64,000 nucleotides of DNA, taken from assembly GCF_025751555.1 (NCBI RefSeq), contig NZ_JAOWLB010000019.1, forward strand, positions 1-64,000. The letters run 5' to 3'. Positions 51,853-61,205 of this stretch are shown here, piece after piece (position 1 is the first letter of the stretch; each line of letters begins with the position of its first letter). A program made the translations under genes and the position numbers. The notes under the pieces are model-generated. The model did no database searches. It was not told where the DNA came from and was given only the letters and a program-made list of their open reading frames with translations. The stretch is from Ruegeria aquimaris (GTDB taxonomy: Bacteria; Pseudomonadota; Alphaproteobacteria; Rhodobacterales; Rhodobacteraceae).

Positions 51853-53340
51853 TTACTCCGCAGCCTTGAGCGCGAAACCCTTGTCGATCATGTCGGACGG
51901 CGTGACCGGGTATTCGCCCGAGAAACAGGCGTCGCAATATTGCGGGCAAGCCTTGTCGCGGCCCTTGCTCTCGCCCACGGCGCGGTAAAGCCCGTCGAGC
52001 GAGATGAATTTCAGGCTGTCGACCCCCAGATGTTCGCGCATCTCGTCCTCGGTCATGGTCGCGGCCAGCAGTTTTTCGCGTTCGGGCGTGTCGACGCCAT
52101 AGAAGCACGGCCAGGCGGTGGGCGGGCTGGCGATGCGGAAATGCACCTCCTTGGCGCCCGCATCCAGGATCATGTCCTTGATCTTGCGGCTGGTGGTGCC
52201 GCGCACCACCGAATCGTCGACCAGGATCACCCGCTTGCCACGGATCAGCGCCCGGTTCACGTTCAGCTTCAGCCGCACGCCCATGTTGCGGATCTGCTCG
52301 GTCGGTTCGATGAAGGTGCGGCCCATATACTGGTTGCGGATGATCCCCATCGCGTAGGGAATGCCGCTTTCCAGCGAGAAACCGATCGCCGCAGGGGTGC
52401 CGCTGTCGGGCACCGGGCAGACCAGATCGGCCTCGACCGGGCTTTCCTTGGCCAGTTCGCGGCCGATCGCCTCGCGCGTTTCATAGACGCTGCGCCCGCC
52501 CAGAATCGAATCGGGGCGCGAGAAATAGACATGTTCGAAGATGCAGAACTTGGACGGCTGCGGGCGGAAGGGGAAATGGCTCTGCACCCCGCTTTCGGCG
52601 GTGATCACCACCATCTCGCCCGGTTCGATCTCGCGGATGAACTCGGCCCCGATGATATCCAGCGCACAGGTTTCCGAGGACAGCACCCAGCCGTCGCCGA
52701 TCCGACCCAGCACCAGCGGCCGCACGCCCAGCGGGTCGCGCACGCCAATCAGCTTGGTGCGCGTCATCGCCACCACCGAAAACGCGCCCTCGACCCGGCG
52801 CAGCGCATCCTCCATCCGCTCGGGGATGTTGCGCTGCAAGGAACGGGCCATCAGGTGGATGATGCATTCGCTGTCCGACGAGGATTGAAAGATCGAGCCG
52901 CGCTCGATCAGTTCCCGCCGCAACGCATTGGCATTGGTGATGTTGCCGTTATGGGCAATCGCCGCGCCGCCCATGGCAAACTCGCCAAAGAACGGTTGCA
53001 CGTCGCGAATCTGGGTCTGCCCCTTGGACCCGGCGGTGGAATAGCGCACATGCCCGATGCCCAGCGGGCCGGGCAGGGTCTCCATCACCGTGGTCGAGGT
53101 GAAATTGTCGCGGACATAGCCAAAGCGGCGGGCCGAGTTGAACCCCTGGACCGGGTCATGGGTGACGATGCCGCCCGCCTCTTGTCCCCGGTGTTGCAAG
53201 GCATGCAGGCCAAGCGCCACGAAACTGGCGGCGTCCTGAACGCCGATCACCCCGAATATCCCGCATTCCTCGCGCAGTTTGTCGTCGTCAAAGGGATGGG
53301 CAATGGGAAAGCGCGGGGCGGGCGTCTGCGGGCTTTGCAC
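51853..53340 (-). CDS. purF: Amidophosphoribosyltransferase
   Basis: 495 aa. A 25-residue propeptide precedes the nucleophile Cys 26 (EECGIFGV), the glutaminase domain follows (LHALQHRGQEAGG, HNGNITNA), and then the phosphoribosyltransferase domain (VILVDDSVVRGTTSRKI). It makes phosphoribosylamine, the first step of purine synthesis. Start is GTG with GGAG upstream. It lies downstream of a Hint protein gene and cvpA-radA on the same strand. Confidence 0.97.
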   Translation of the reverse strand: MQSPQTPAPRFPIAHPFDDDKLREECGIFGVIGVQDAASFVALGLHALQHRGQEAGGIVTHDPVQGFNSARRFGYVRDNFTSTTVMETLPGPLGIGHVRYSTAGSKGQTQIRDVQPFFGEFAMGGAAIAHNGNITNANALRRELIERGSIFQSSSDSECIIHLMARSLQRNIPERMEDALRRVEGAFSVVAMTRTKLIGVRDPLGVRPLVLGRIGDGWVLSSETCALDIIGAEFIREIEPGEMVVITAESGVQSHFPFRPQPSKFCIFEHVYFSRPDSILGGRSVYETREAIGRELAKESPVEADLVCPVPDSGTPAAIGFSLESGIPYAMGIIRNQYMGRTFIEPTEQIRNMGVRLKLNVNRALIRGKRVILVDDSVVRGTTSRKIKDMILDAGAKEVHFRIASPPTAWPCFYGVDTPEREKLLAATMTEDEMREHLGVDSLKFISLDGLYRAVGESKGRDKACPQYCDACFSGEYPVTPSDMIDKGFALKAAE

Positions 53341-53441
53341 GGGGGCAGCTCCGATTCCGTTTCAGGTCAGGCCACCACATAATGCCTCAAACCCCGGCTG
53401 TCACGAAAGGATCATGAATTCTTTTGCCGCACCTGCATCTT

Positions 53442-54002
53442 TCACGCGGCCAGGTCGGCCCCCAATGCGCCGCCGCTCATCATCAGCAGCAGTGCCCGGG
53501 CCTGACCATAATTCAGCCGCTTGTAATGAGCCTCGCCATCCGTGCCGGGGCAGAGGACGCGCAAACCGGTCTGCGCCCAGACCAGCTCCTCTGTTGCAAA
53601 GCGCGGCACATAGGTGCGGGTATGGGCGGGCGCGATACGGTGCACGCCTTGAAAACCGGCAAGTGCGCCTGCCGGAACCAGCACCATCGGTACTCCGAAC
53701 AGCCGGTGGCAATCCCGCCCGTTCAGCGCCAGATACTGGCTTTCGGTCAGGGTCAGGTCGGAACAGGCACCAAAGGTGCCGCCCGGAACCCGCCAAAGCG
53801 GCGCGTCGTCCTGTTCGCGGCTTTCCAAGTTCAGTACGGCGCGAAAACCGCCATCCCCCATGGCGACACGGTCTCCGGCCCGCAGCCGTTCAACCGGCAT
53901 CCAGCCTTGGGTGGTTTCAATCAGCGTGCCACAGGTCATCCCGGCGAGGGGGAGGTCAACCGGGGTGAATTCGGCAAAAGCGGTGTGGTGGGAAAGCAGC
54001 AT
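53442..54002 (-). CDS. Short Hint-domain protein
   Basis: 186 aa. It has a Hint-type core: GTLIETTQG, VERLRAGDRVAMGDGG, the APLWRVPGG strand, and ESQYLALNG in place of the usual SPxHR motif. At the position of the cleaving Cys a Gly is found (21), while Cys 24 sits directly before GT, so self-cleavage is doubtful. It has no signal peptide. The start at 54002 has AGGAGG upstream. A longer frame to 54098 is not needed. Confidence 0.7.
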   Translation of the reverse strand: MLLSHHTAFAEFTPVDLPLAGMTCGTLIETTQGWMPVERLRAGDRVAMGDGGFRAVLNLESREQDDAPLWRVPGGTFGACSDLTLTESQYLALNGRDCHRLFGVPMVLVPAGALAGFQGVHRIAPAHTRTYVPRFATEELVWAQTGLRVLCPGTDGEAHYKRLNYGQARALLLMMSGGALGADLAA

Positions 54003-54187
54003 CTGGGGGGTCCTCCTGTCGCTGAGGTCTGTTCTGGACTGCCCCCAAGTTGGCTTCGCAATTCCGCCGAATTTTCGACATGATTGCGGCCAAATCAAAG
54101 AACCGTTTCCCCTTCGCGGACAGAGCCCGCACCCGGACGGGTATTCCCGGACTTCAGCGAACGCGGGGCAAGATCCTGTTAACCAAG

Positions 54188-54216
54188 AAAAAACCCGCGC
54201 AAGCCGTTGCGCGGGT
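54188..54216 (-). terminator. Rho-independent terminator of the cvpA transcript
   Basis: Stem ACCCGCGCAA (54193-54202) with TTGCGCGGGT (54207-54216), loop GCCG. On the minus strand it is followed by a run of six T (54193-54188). It is 24 nt after the cvpA stop. Confidence 0.88.
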
Positions 54217-54239
54217 CGATTCGCTTCGCCGGGGGCGGA

Positions 54240-54794
54240 TTACTTGGCGCAGGTGCCCACCAGGTTCTCGTATTGCTGGGTGATCCAGCCCAGGGCCTGC
54301 TCGGGGTTCTGTTCCTCGATCTTGCCGGTCATCCGGGCAAAGACCTGTGCCGAGCGGCTCTCGTCGACGATGGTGAAACTCTGCCCGGTCATGACGGTGT
54401 CATAGACAAAGAAGGCGATCGCAACCAACAGGATGCCGCGCGCCACGCCAAAGATGAACCCCAGCGCCTGATCCAGCCCGCCAAGCGCCGAGCGCTGCAC
54501 CAGCGACGAGAACAGCGGGGTAAAGAAACTCACCACCACCAGCGCCACCGCAAACACCGCGGCAAAGGCCGCAATGACCGACAATTCGCAGCTGTCGGTC
54601 AGGAACTCGCCCACCACCGGCAGCTCCCGAATGAGCGGCATCGCCTTAGGGGCAAACAGAAAGGCCAGAACAGCCGCCGCGATCCAGCCCGCAATGGCCA
54701 TCGCCTCGCGCATGAACCCACGCGCATAGGCCAGCAGAGCCGACAGCACGATGATCAGGGCCACGACCCCGTCGATGATGGTGAAACCTTCCAT
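54240..54794 (-). CDS. cvpA: CvpA-family membrane protein
   Basis: 184 aa with four membrane spans. IIDGVVALIIVLSALLAYARGF at the start and LGFIFGVARGILLVAIAFF in the middle mark the family. It is linked with purF and colicin V production and envelope homeostasis. It lies 42 nt downstream of radA and ends at a terminator. Confidence 0.9.
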   Translation of the reverse strand: MEGFTIIDGVVALIIVLSALLAYARGFMREAMAIAGWIAAAVLAFLFAPKAMPLIRELPVVGEFLTDSCELSVIAAFAAVFAVALVVVSFFTPLFSSLVQRSALGGLDQALGFIFGVARGILLVAIAFFVYDTVMTGQSFTIVDESRSAQVFARMTGKIEEQNPEQALGWITQQYENLVGTCAK

Positions 54795-54836
54795 GGCCCT
54801 CGCCTGTTCGTTCCTTGGTGCCCGCTGGGGGCGATA

Positions 54837-56198
54837 CTATCCCGCCCCGAAGAACTCGCCTACGAATCCCACCAGATCCGACGGCCGTTTCAGGGCGATA
54901 TCCGTCCCGACGGCGGTCTTGCCGCCCGCCGGGGCGATGGCAGAGGTGAAACCAAGTTTTTGCGCTTCTTTCAACCTGTTTTCGGTCTGACTGGCCGGGC
55001 GCAGGGCGCCCGAGAGGGAAATTTCGCCGAAAACCACCGTATCGGCGGGCAGCGCCTGATCTTCACGTGCACTGAGAAGTGCCGCGGCCACCGCCAGATC
55101 GGCGGCGGGTTCCGAGATCTTGAGCCCGCCCGCCACGTTCAGATAGACATCGAGCCCGGCAAAGGGGATGCCGCAGCGCGCCTCGAGCACGGCGAGGATC
55201 ATCGCCAGCCGCCCGCCATCCCAGCCCACCACTGTACGGCGCGGCTGGCTGTGGGGCGAGGGGGCGACGAGGGCCTGCAACTCGACCAGCACGGGCCTTG
55301 TGCCTTCGATCCCGGCAAAGACCACCGAGCCGGGACTGGGCGTGCCGCGCTCGCTGAGGAACAGGGCAGAGGGGTTGGTAACCTCGGCCAGGCCCGCGCC
55401 GGTCATCTCGAAGACGCCGATCTCGTCGGCGGCGCCGAACCGGTTCTTGACGCTTCGCAGGATGCGGAACTGATGGCCGCGCTCACCCTCGAAGTAGAGC
55501 ACGGTATCGACCATATGCTCGACCACGCGGGGCCCGGCGATCTGACCGTCCTTGGTGACATGGCCGACCATGATCACCGAAACGCCGGTGCGCTTGGCGA
55601 ATGTGGTCAGCTCATGCGCCGAGGCGCGCACCTGGGACACGCTGCCCGGCGCGCTGTCCACATTGTCGGCCCACATGGTCTGGATCGAATCGATGATCAC
55701 AAGACCCGGTTTCTCGGCCTCGAGCGTGGTGAGGATGTCGCGCAGGTTGGTTTCGGCGGCCAGTTGCACCGGCGCATCCGCCAGGCCCAGCCGTCTTGCG
55801 CGCATGCGCACCTGGGCGCTGGCCTCTTCACCCGAGACATAGAGGGTTTTCAGGCCCTTGCGGGCAAAGGCGGCGGCGGCTTGCAACAAAAGCGTCGATT
55901 TGCCAATGCCCGGATCGCCGCCCACCAGGATCGCCGAGGCGGGCACCAGCCCGCCGCCCAGCACCCGGTCAAGCTCGTCTATCCCCGAGCACGCGCGCGG
56001 CGGCGGGGTCTCGTCCGAGGCCAGATCGGTAAGCGTGACGGCCCGGCCCCGCTTGGCGCCCAGCGATGTCTTGGCCGGGCCGACCGACAGGCCCGCGTCC
56101 TGGCTGATGGTGTTCCATTCGCCGCAGCCTTCGCAGCGGCCCGACCATTTGGTGAAGGACGCCCCGCAGGCGGAGCAGGAGAAAGAGGGTTTTGCCAT
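54837..56198 (-). CDS. radA: DNA repair protein RadA
   Basis: 453 aa. An N-terminal zinc finger (CSACGASFTKWSGRCEGCG) precedes the RecA-like core with Walker A GGDPGIGKST. The RadA-specific KNRFG is at about residue 253. The C-terminus is Lon-like (LNVAGGLKISEPAADLAVA). RadA promotes branch migration in recombination. It is followed by cvpA in one transcript. No strong ribosome binding site is visible. Confidence 0.97.
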   Translation of the reverse strand: MAKPSFSCSACGASFTKWSGRCEGCGEWNTISQDAGLSVGPAKTSLGAKRGRAVTLTDLASDETPPPRACSGIDELDRVLGGGLVPASAILVGGDPGIGKSTLLLQAAAAFARKGLKTLYVSGEEASAQVRMRARRLGLADAPVQLAAETNLRDILTTLEAEKPGLVIIDSIQTMWADNVDSAPGSVSQVRASAHELTTFAKRTGVSVIMVGHVTKDGQIAGPRVVEHMVDTVLYFEGERGHQFRILRSVKNRFGAADEIGVFEMTGAGLAEVTNPSALFLSERGTPSPGSVVFAGIEGTRPVLVELQALVAPSPHSQPRRTVVGWDGGRLAMILAVLEARCGIPFAGLDVYLNVAGGLKISEPAADLAVAAALLSAREDQALPADTVVFGEISLSGALRPASQTENRLKEAQKLGFTSAIAPAGGKTAVGTDIALKRPSDLVGFVGEFFGAG

Positions 56199-56234
56199 AT
56201 GCGCTTAGTGCCCTGTCTTTGGCGACACCTCAAG

Positions 56235-56363
56235 AGCGGAGCGCTCCCGCCCCCCTCGATGCCCCTGCGGGCCACCTGCGGGCGTTGGGCCGGGCGCCGC
56301 TGGCGCGGCGGTGTCTTGCGAGGCTCTGCCTCGCGCTCCGGGATATTTGGAGCAAGAGGAAGG
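56235..56363 (+). repeat. GGAGTATTT-type intergenic repeat, copy 6 (long type B)
   Basis: It has the same block order as copy 2: GCGCTCCCGCCCCC (56241), GGCGTTGGGCCGGGC (56281), GCGCGGCGGT (56303), stem GCGAGGC-TCT-GCCTCGC (56318-56334), then the variant CTCCGGGATATTT and a GAAG tail. It lies between radA and a PqiA-like gene, opposite in sense to both, the only copy that is antisense. Confidence 0.82.
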
Positions 56364-56365
56364 GG

Positions 56366-56809
56366 TTATGGTGCCTTTTGCCTCTGGCGCTCGGTGAGAA
56401 GGCCCAGCGCGATCGAGGCCAGGATGCAGCCGGTGAAGAGATAGAGGCCCCAGGCGACCTCTATGGTCGCATAGGAGATGCCCTTGGCCAGGGTAATGTA
56501 GAGCGCGATGAGGAAGATATCGGCCATGGCGAGCTTGCCCAGCACGTGCAGGGCGGGTTGGGCACGCGGATCGAGCAGGTTCCACTGGATCAGGGCGGTG
56601 CCGATGGTCTTGAGATAGGGGGCGAAGAGGGCGAATGCGGTGACGATCAGCGCCAGCGCCACATCCGAGGCCCAGAGGCTTTGCAGCCCGGTGATCACGC
56701 TGATCTCAGAGAGGCCGAAGATCGGCAGCAGCCCCGCCCGCATCAGCGGCGCGAACCAGGCGATGGGGTAGAGGACCAGCAGCGAGAGGGTGGCGAGGCG
56801 GAGGGTCAT
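56366..56809 (-). CDS. PqiA-like membrane protein
   Basis: 147 aa with four membrane spans. The loop GKLAMADIFLIAL before the third helix is typical of the paraquat-inducible protein A family, which takes part in envelope lipid transport. It is a single half, without the duplicated form found in E. coli. It is upstream of the radA transcript and converges with nothing. Confidence 0.8.
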   Translation of the reverse strand: MTLRLATLSLLVLYPIAWFAPLMRAGLLPIFGLSEISVITGLQSLWASDVALALIVTAFALFAPYLKTIGTALIQWNLLDPRAQPALHVLGKLAMADIFLIALYITLAKGISYATIEVAWGLYLFTGCILASIALGLLTERQRQKAP

Positions 56810-56918
56810 CGGAATGTCTCGTTGTTTGCGACGACCGACCTAATCAGCCATCCACATGGCCACAAGCCTTGAGCGGTGTGAAACCTGCTATCATGAACGG
56901 GGAAAAGAGGAGGTGGTC

Positions 56919-57362
56919 ATGTCAGATTTTGTGTCGTTCCGCTCGGTGGTGGATCCGTCGGATTGCGATTTCCTGGGCCATATGAATGTCTCGCGCTACT
57001 TCGCGGCCTGTTCTGATGCCGTTGTTGCGGTCCAGTCCGAAATGGGGCTGACCGCCAGTGACATGCGGGGCGGGAGGCGCCTGTCCTTTGCGGTGGTCCA
57101 TGCCGACAGCAATTTCCTGGCGGAACTGGCCGCCGGAGACGCGATCTACATGCGGACCAGCGTGGTTGAGTTCGGCGGAAAGTCCCTGACCTTCCGGCAT
57201 CGGTTGTTCCGGGCCGCGGATGGAAAAGAGGCGTTCCATACGCTGTTCAAATGCGTGCTGCTCAACCTCGAGACCAGGCGCGCCGAAACACTGCCCGAAG
57301 AGGTGCGCAGCAAGGCTCTGGAATGGGTGGAGGAGGGGTTTACCGGGATGCCGGGCGTTTAG
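56919..57362 (+). CDS. Acyl-CoA thioesterase, 4HBT hot-dog family
   Basis: 147 aa. DPSDCDFLGHMNVSRYF is the hot-dog motif with the catalytic Asp and the NxxHM-like stretch. A long helix and a strand-rich end (GGKSLTFRHRLFR) follow. It would hydrolyse an acyl-CoA thioester. The ATG at 56919 has AGAGGAGG upstream. It ends 9 nt from the convergent ABC ATPase gene. The acyl group is not known. Confidence 0.84.
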   Translation: MSDFVSFRSVVDPSDCDFLGHMNVSRYFAACSDAVVAVQSEMGLTASDMRGGRRLSFAVVHADSNFLAELAAGDAIYMRTSVVEFGGKSLTFRHRLFRAADGKEAFHTLFKCVLLNLETRRAETLPEEVRSKALEWVEEGFTGMPGV

Positions 57363-57371
57363 CGTCTGGCC

Positions 57372-58121
57372 TCAGCGGACCGCCTCAATCGGCCCTTCCG
57401 CACGACCGTGGATGAACTGGTCCAGATAGGGGTCGCCGCTGTCGTCCATCTGCGCCACCGGGCCGGTCCATTGGATCACCCCGCCATGCAGCATCGCCAC
57501 GTTGTCGGCAATCGCGCGGACGCTGGTCATGTCATGGGTGATGGTCATCGCGGTGGCGCCCATCTCGGTCACGATCTCGCGGATCAGCTCGTTGATCACA
57601 CCGGCCATGATCGGGTCGAGACCCGTCGTGGGCTCGTCAAAGAAGATGATCTCAGGCTCGGCGGCGATGGCGCGGGCGAGGCCCACGCGTTTCTGCATGC
57701 CGCCCGAGAGCTCGGCGGGCAGCCGGTCGGCCACATCCGGTTTCAGGCCCACGCGGCGCAGCTTCTCGATGGCGATGGCGCGGGCCTCGTCAACCGGGCG
57801 CTTCAGCGAGCCGCGCAGCAGGCGAAAGGCCACATTCTGCCATACGGGCAGCGAATCGAACAGCGCGCCGCCTTGGAACAGCATGCCAAAGCGGGCCAGA
57901 AAGGCGTCGCGGTCGCCGGTATCGGCGGCATCCTTGCCATCGACATAGATCTTGCCGCTGTCGGGCCTGATCAGCCCCAGCACACATTTCAGCGCCACCG
58001 ACTTGCCGGTGCCCGACCCGCCGATGATCACCGTCGAGGTGCCGCGCGGCACCTCGAGCGTCATCCCCTGCAAGACGCGGTTGTTGCCAAAGGCCTTGTG
58101 GACATTCTCCATCCTGATCAT
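57372..58121 (-). CDS. ABC ATPase, MlaF-like
   Basis: 249 aa. It has Walker A GGSGTGKS, signature LSGGMQKRVGLARA, Walker B IIFFDEPTTGLDP and the MAGVINELI stretch typical of the MlaF/Ttg2A group. It drives a lipid transporter with the adjacent MlaE-like permease (ATGA overlap). The MlaD, MlaC and MlaB parts are not next to it. Confidence 0.9.
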   Translation of the reverse strand: MIRMENVHKAFGNNRVLQGMTLEVPRGTSTVIIGGSGTGKSVALKCVLGLIRPDSGKIYVDGKDAADTGDRDAFLARFGMLFQGGALFDSLPVWQNVAFRLLRGSLKRPVDEARAIAIEKLRRVGLKPDVADRLPAELSGGMQKRVGLARAIAAEPEIIFFDEPTTGLDPIMAGVINELIREIVTEMGATAMTITHDMTSVRAIADNVAMLHGGVIQWTGPVAQMDDSGDPYLDQFIHGRAEGPIEAVR

Positions 58122-58900
58122 ATCGAGAAGAACACCCCCGTGAGTACAAAGTTGGCGGCCAGGATCAGCACCGCCGCCGCCTCGACCGAGCCTTTGGTGG
58201 CACGGCCCACGCCTTGGGCGCCACGGCCCGAGTTCATGCCATAGTAACAGCCCATCACCGCCGCGATGACGCCGAACACGGCGCCCTTGACCAGGGACGA
58301 GACCACGTCGCGGGTTTCCAGGAAATCGACGGTGTTTTGCAGATAGGCGGCGGCGTTGAAGCCGAGGTTCTGCACCGCCACCGTATAGCCACCCATGATG
58401 CCGATGATATCGCCGATGCCCACCAGCACCGGCACCGTGATCAGCGCCGCCAGCACCCGGGGCGCGGTCAGGTATTTCATCGGATGGGTCGACAGCGTTA
58501 CCAGCGCGTCGATCTGCTCGGTCACCTTCATCGTGGCGATCTCGGCCGCGATGGAGGAGGTCACACGCGCCGCGATCATCAGCCCCACCAGCACCGGTCC
58601 CAGCTCGCGCACCATACCGATGGCGACGATCTGCGGCACCACCGCCTCGGCATTGAACCGGGCGCCACCGGCATAGATCTGCAAGGCCAGCGCGCCACCG
58701 GTGAAGATCGCGGTCAGGCCCACCACCGGCAGCGACAGCCAGCCGATATTGAGCAGCGCCACCCCCAGCTCGCGCGGGTAATAGGGCGGGCGCAGGATGT
58801 GGCTGGCCGCGTCCAGGGTGAACAGGGTCACGCGCCCGAAACTGGCCATGACGGACAGGACCAGCCGTCCCAGGCGTGCCAACAGATCAAGTGGGTTCAT
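58118..58900 (-). CDS. MlaE-family lipid transport permease
   Basis: 260 aa, about five to six membrane spans. [26 protein letters not shown]-like [16 protein letters not shown] and [14 protein letters not shown] are diagnostic of MlaE. It overlaps both the alanine racemase (ATGA) and the ATPase. It moves phospholipid between the membranes. Confidence 0.92.
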   Translation of the reverse strand: MNPLDLLARLGRLVLSVMASFGRVTLFTLDAASHILRPPYYPRELGVALLNIGWLSLPVVGLTAIFTGGALALQIYAGGARFNAEAVVPQIVAIGMVRELGPVLVGLMIAARVTSSIAAEIATMKVTEQIDALVTLSTHPMKYLTAPRVLAALITVPVLVGIGDIIGIMGGYTVAVQNLGFNAAAYLQNTVDFLETRDVVSSLVKGAVFGVIAAVMGCYYGMNSGRGAQGVGRATKGSVEAAAVLILAANFVLTGVFFSI

Positions 58901-60021
58901 TCCGCGGCGCTTTCCGAGATAAGGCCGGGACGGACCCGTTGCAGCTTGTCGCGGATCGATTCGACCGCGCGCTCGGCGGCCTCGGCCCGCGCCAGATAGG
59001 TCCGCCGGTAGCGTTGTCCCAGCGAGGTCAGAATTTCATACCCGATGGTGCCCGCCGCCTCGGCCAGATCATCGACGGTTTGCAGCCGGTTGAGCAGTTG
59101 CAGCGTATCGGGTTCGTGATCCAGATCGGTGATGTCGACGGTGATCAGGTCCATCGAGACGCGCCCGACGACCGGGCAGGCGGTCTTGCCGGCATAAAGT
59201 TCGATGCCGCGCCCCAGCGCCCGGTGCAGCCCGTCGGCATAGCCCGCCGCAACGGTCGCGATGCGGCTGGGCCGGGTGGCGGTCCAGGTGTTGGAATAGC
59301 CCACGGTCTCTCCCTCGGCCACGTCACGTACCTGGATCACCGGCAGGTCAAGCGTCACCACCGCCTTGGCCTCGTCAAAAGGTTCGCCACCATAAAGCCC
59401 CACGCCCGGGCGGCACATGTCAAAGTGATAGTCAGGCCCCAGCAGGATGCCACCGGTGGCGGCGAGCGAACGGCGAACATCAATTTCGCCCGTCATCTCC
59501 TTGAAAAGACGAAGCTGTTTCTGGTTCATCTCATGTCCGGGCTCGTCGGCGCAGGCCAGATGAGACATGATCAGGACCGGTTTCTGGCCCAGGGCGATCT
59601 CGCGCAGTTGTGTCCAGTCTTCGGGTTCCAGCCCCAGCCGGTTCATGCCCGTGTCCAACTGGATGCCAAACCCGTGGCCCGGCAGGCGCTCGACATGGCG
59701 CAGCATCTGATCGACCGAGTTGATCATCGGCGTCAGCGCATGAGCACGCAAGATACTGGCGTCGCCCTCCATATGCCCCGAGAACACACCGATCATCGGG
59801 CCGGGGCCTACCGCCTTGCGCACGGCCACGCCTTCCTCGGCGGCGGCGACAAAGAAGCTGCGCGCGCCCGCCTTGGCCAGATGGGCCGCGACGCGGCCCG
59901 CGCCCAGCCCATAGCCGTTCGCCTTGACCACGGCGGCGGTCTCGGTCCTGGTGCGTGCATCCAGCGCCCGCCAGTTATCGGCAAGCGCGTCGAGGTCGAT
60001 GGTCAGATGTGCGGTGCTCAT
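58897..60021 (-). CDS. alr: Alanine racemase
   Basis: 374 aa from the ATG at 60021. The PLP lysine is in [10 protein letters not shown] (Lys 33), and GYADG and VGRVSMD are also present, giving the second catalytic Tyr and the C-terminal barrel domain. It makes D-alanine for peptidoglycan. Its stop overlaps the MlaE-like start by ATGA, an unusual coupling. The ATG at 60042 is an alternative start. Confidence 0.95.
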   Translation of the reverse strand: MSTAHLTIDLDALADNWRALDARTRTETAAVVKANGYGLGAGRVAAHLAKAGARSFFVAAAEEGVAVRKAVGPGPMIGVFSGHMEGDASILRAHALTPMINSVDQMLRHVERLPGHGFGIQLDTGMNRLGLEPEDWTQLREIALGQKPVLIMSHLACADEPGHEMNQKQLRLFKEMTGEIDVRRSLAATGGILLGPDYHFDMCRPGVGLYGGEPFDEAKAVVTLDLPVIQVRDVAEGETVGYSNTWTATRPSRIATVAAGYADGLHRALGRGIELYAGKTACPVVGRVSMDLITVDITDLDHEPDTLQLLNRLQTVDDLAEAAGTIGYEILTSLGQRYRRTYLARAEAAERAVESIRDKLQRVRPGLISESAAE

Positions 60022-60051
60022 ATCCCGTTCATGCCATGGCAAGGCCAGAGG

Positions 60052-61005
60052 TCAAGGGGAAACGCCCGGGCCGCTGGCGGGTTTATGCGCATCATAGGCC
60101 GCTTCCAGTTCCGACCGCAGGAAATCGGCGAATTTCAGCGGCGGGAACTTTGGCGTGCCTGTCCCGGGCAGTGGCTCAATCACCGTGTTCACATGCGGAT
60201 CGTAGAAGAACGGGCAACTGTACCGTTCGCGGCCCGACCGATTGATCACCCGGTGCGGCGTCGACAAGAGCCGCCCGTTGGACATCCGGTGTAACATGTC
60301 GCCCACATTGACGACAAAGCTGCCCGGCAGGCGCGGAACATCCACCCAGTTGCCAGCCGGGGTTTTGACCTGCAAACCGCCGACATCGTCCTGCACCAGC
60401 AGGGTCAAACAGCCGAAATCGGTATGCGGGGCCGAGCCATAGAGGTCCTCGGGGCTGGCTGCCGGTTGCGGCGGATAGTGCAGCAGGCGCAGCCAGGTGG
60501 TCGGGGTCTCGAAGGCGCGCATCACATATGTGTCAACAACACCAGCGGCTTGCAGGGCAATCCTCATCAATCGATTACCCAGGGCGCTCATCGCCGCGGC
60601 ATAGGATTCCAGCGTGTCGCGGAATCCCTCCAGCTCGGGCCAGCGATTCGGGCCGGACAGGTAGGTGCCCGGATCGGCCACCGCATCCTCGCGCATCATC
60701 ATGAAACTGGCCGACTGGTTCGGTCTGGTCACGGTGGCAAGGGTCGAGTTCACGTCGGTCGAGCTGTTGATCGGGATATAGCCGCGATGGCTGCGGTCCA
60801 CTGCCACCGCCACTTTCCGCTCCATCGGCAGCGCGTGAAACCGGCGCGAGGCGTCGAACAGCGCCTCGATCAGGTCGGGGTCGATGCCATGCTCGGTCAC
60901 ATAGCCAAAGCCGGTGGTGCCATAGGCGGCGCGGAACTCGGCGGCGATCTCGGCGTCAGGGCGCTGGCCCAGCCGGATGACGGGGATTTCTGTAAATTCG
61001 GTCAT
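60052..61005 (-). CDS. 2-oxoglutarate/Fe(II)-dependent oxygenase, isopenicillin N synthase family
   Basis: 317 aa. The N-terminal IPVIRLGQ and the core with PHTDFGCLTLL (iron His and Asp) and STPHRVINRSGRERYS (second iron His and the 2-oxoglutarate Arg-x-Ser) place it in the IPNS-like family. It hydroxylates a small molecule. The ATG at 61005 has GAGAGAAAG upstream. It lies 30 nt before alr on the same strand. Confidence 0.87.
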   Translation of the reverse strand: MTEFTEIPVIRLGQRPDAEIAAEFRAAYGTTGFGYVTEHGIDPDLIEALFDASRRFHALPMERKVAVAVDRSHRGYIPINSSTDVNSTLATVTRPNQSASFMMMREDAVADPGTYLSGPNRWPELEGFRDTLESYAAAMSALGNRLMRIALQAAGVVDTYVMRAFETPTTWLRLLHYPPQPAASPEDLYGSAPHTDFGCLTLLVQDDVGGLQVKTPAGNWVDVPRLPGSFVVNVGDMLHRMSNGRLLSTPHRVINRSGRERYSCPFFYDPHVNTVIEPLPGTGTPKFPPLKFADFLRSELEAAYDAHKPASGPGVSP

Positions 61006-61205
61006 GTCTTTCTCTCTTTGCTGGTCAGGGGAACGGGCATGCAAGACCCGTCGCTAACCGGCAAAGCGCTTGCGGCGGTGGCCGAAATGCCGGGCCAGGA
61101 TCATCCGGCGCGGCAAGGGGGAAAGACGCGACATCATATGTAGATCAGTGACAAGCGGCCGGGTTGGCGTCAAGCCCCTTGCCAGCGCGCGGTCTTAGCG
61201 CTCAG

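Noticed and set aside
51457-53382. 641-codon open frame antisense to purF
   Set aside because: purF on the other strand is certain by its motifs; the antisense protein has no domain.
54170-54186. GTTAACC sequence resembling a half CtrA site
   Set aside because: Only one half-site, lying downstream of cvpA near its terminator; no promoter context.
54207-56444. 745-codon open frame antisense to cvpA and radA
   Set aside because: Covers two well-supported genes; composition and lack of motifs mark it as a shadow.
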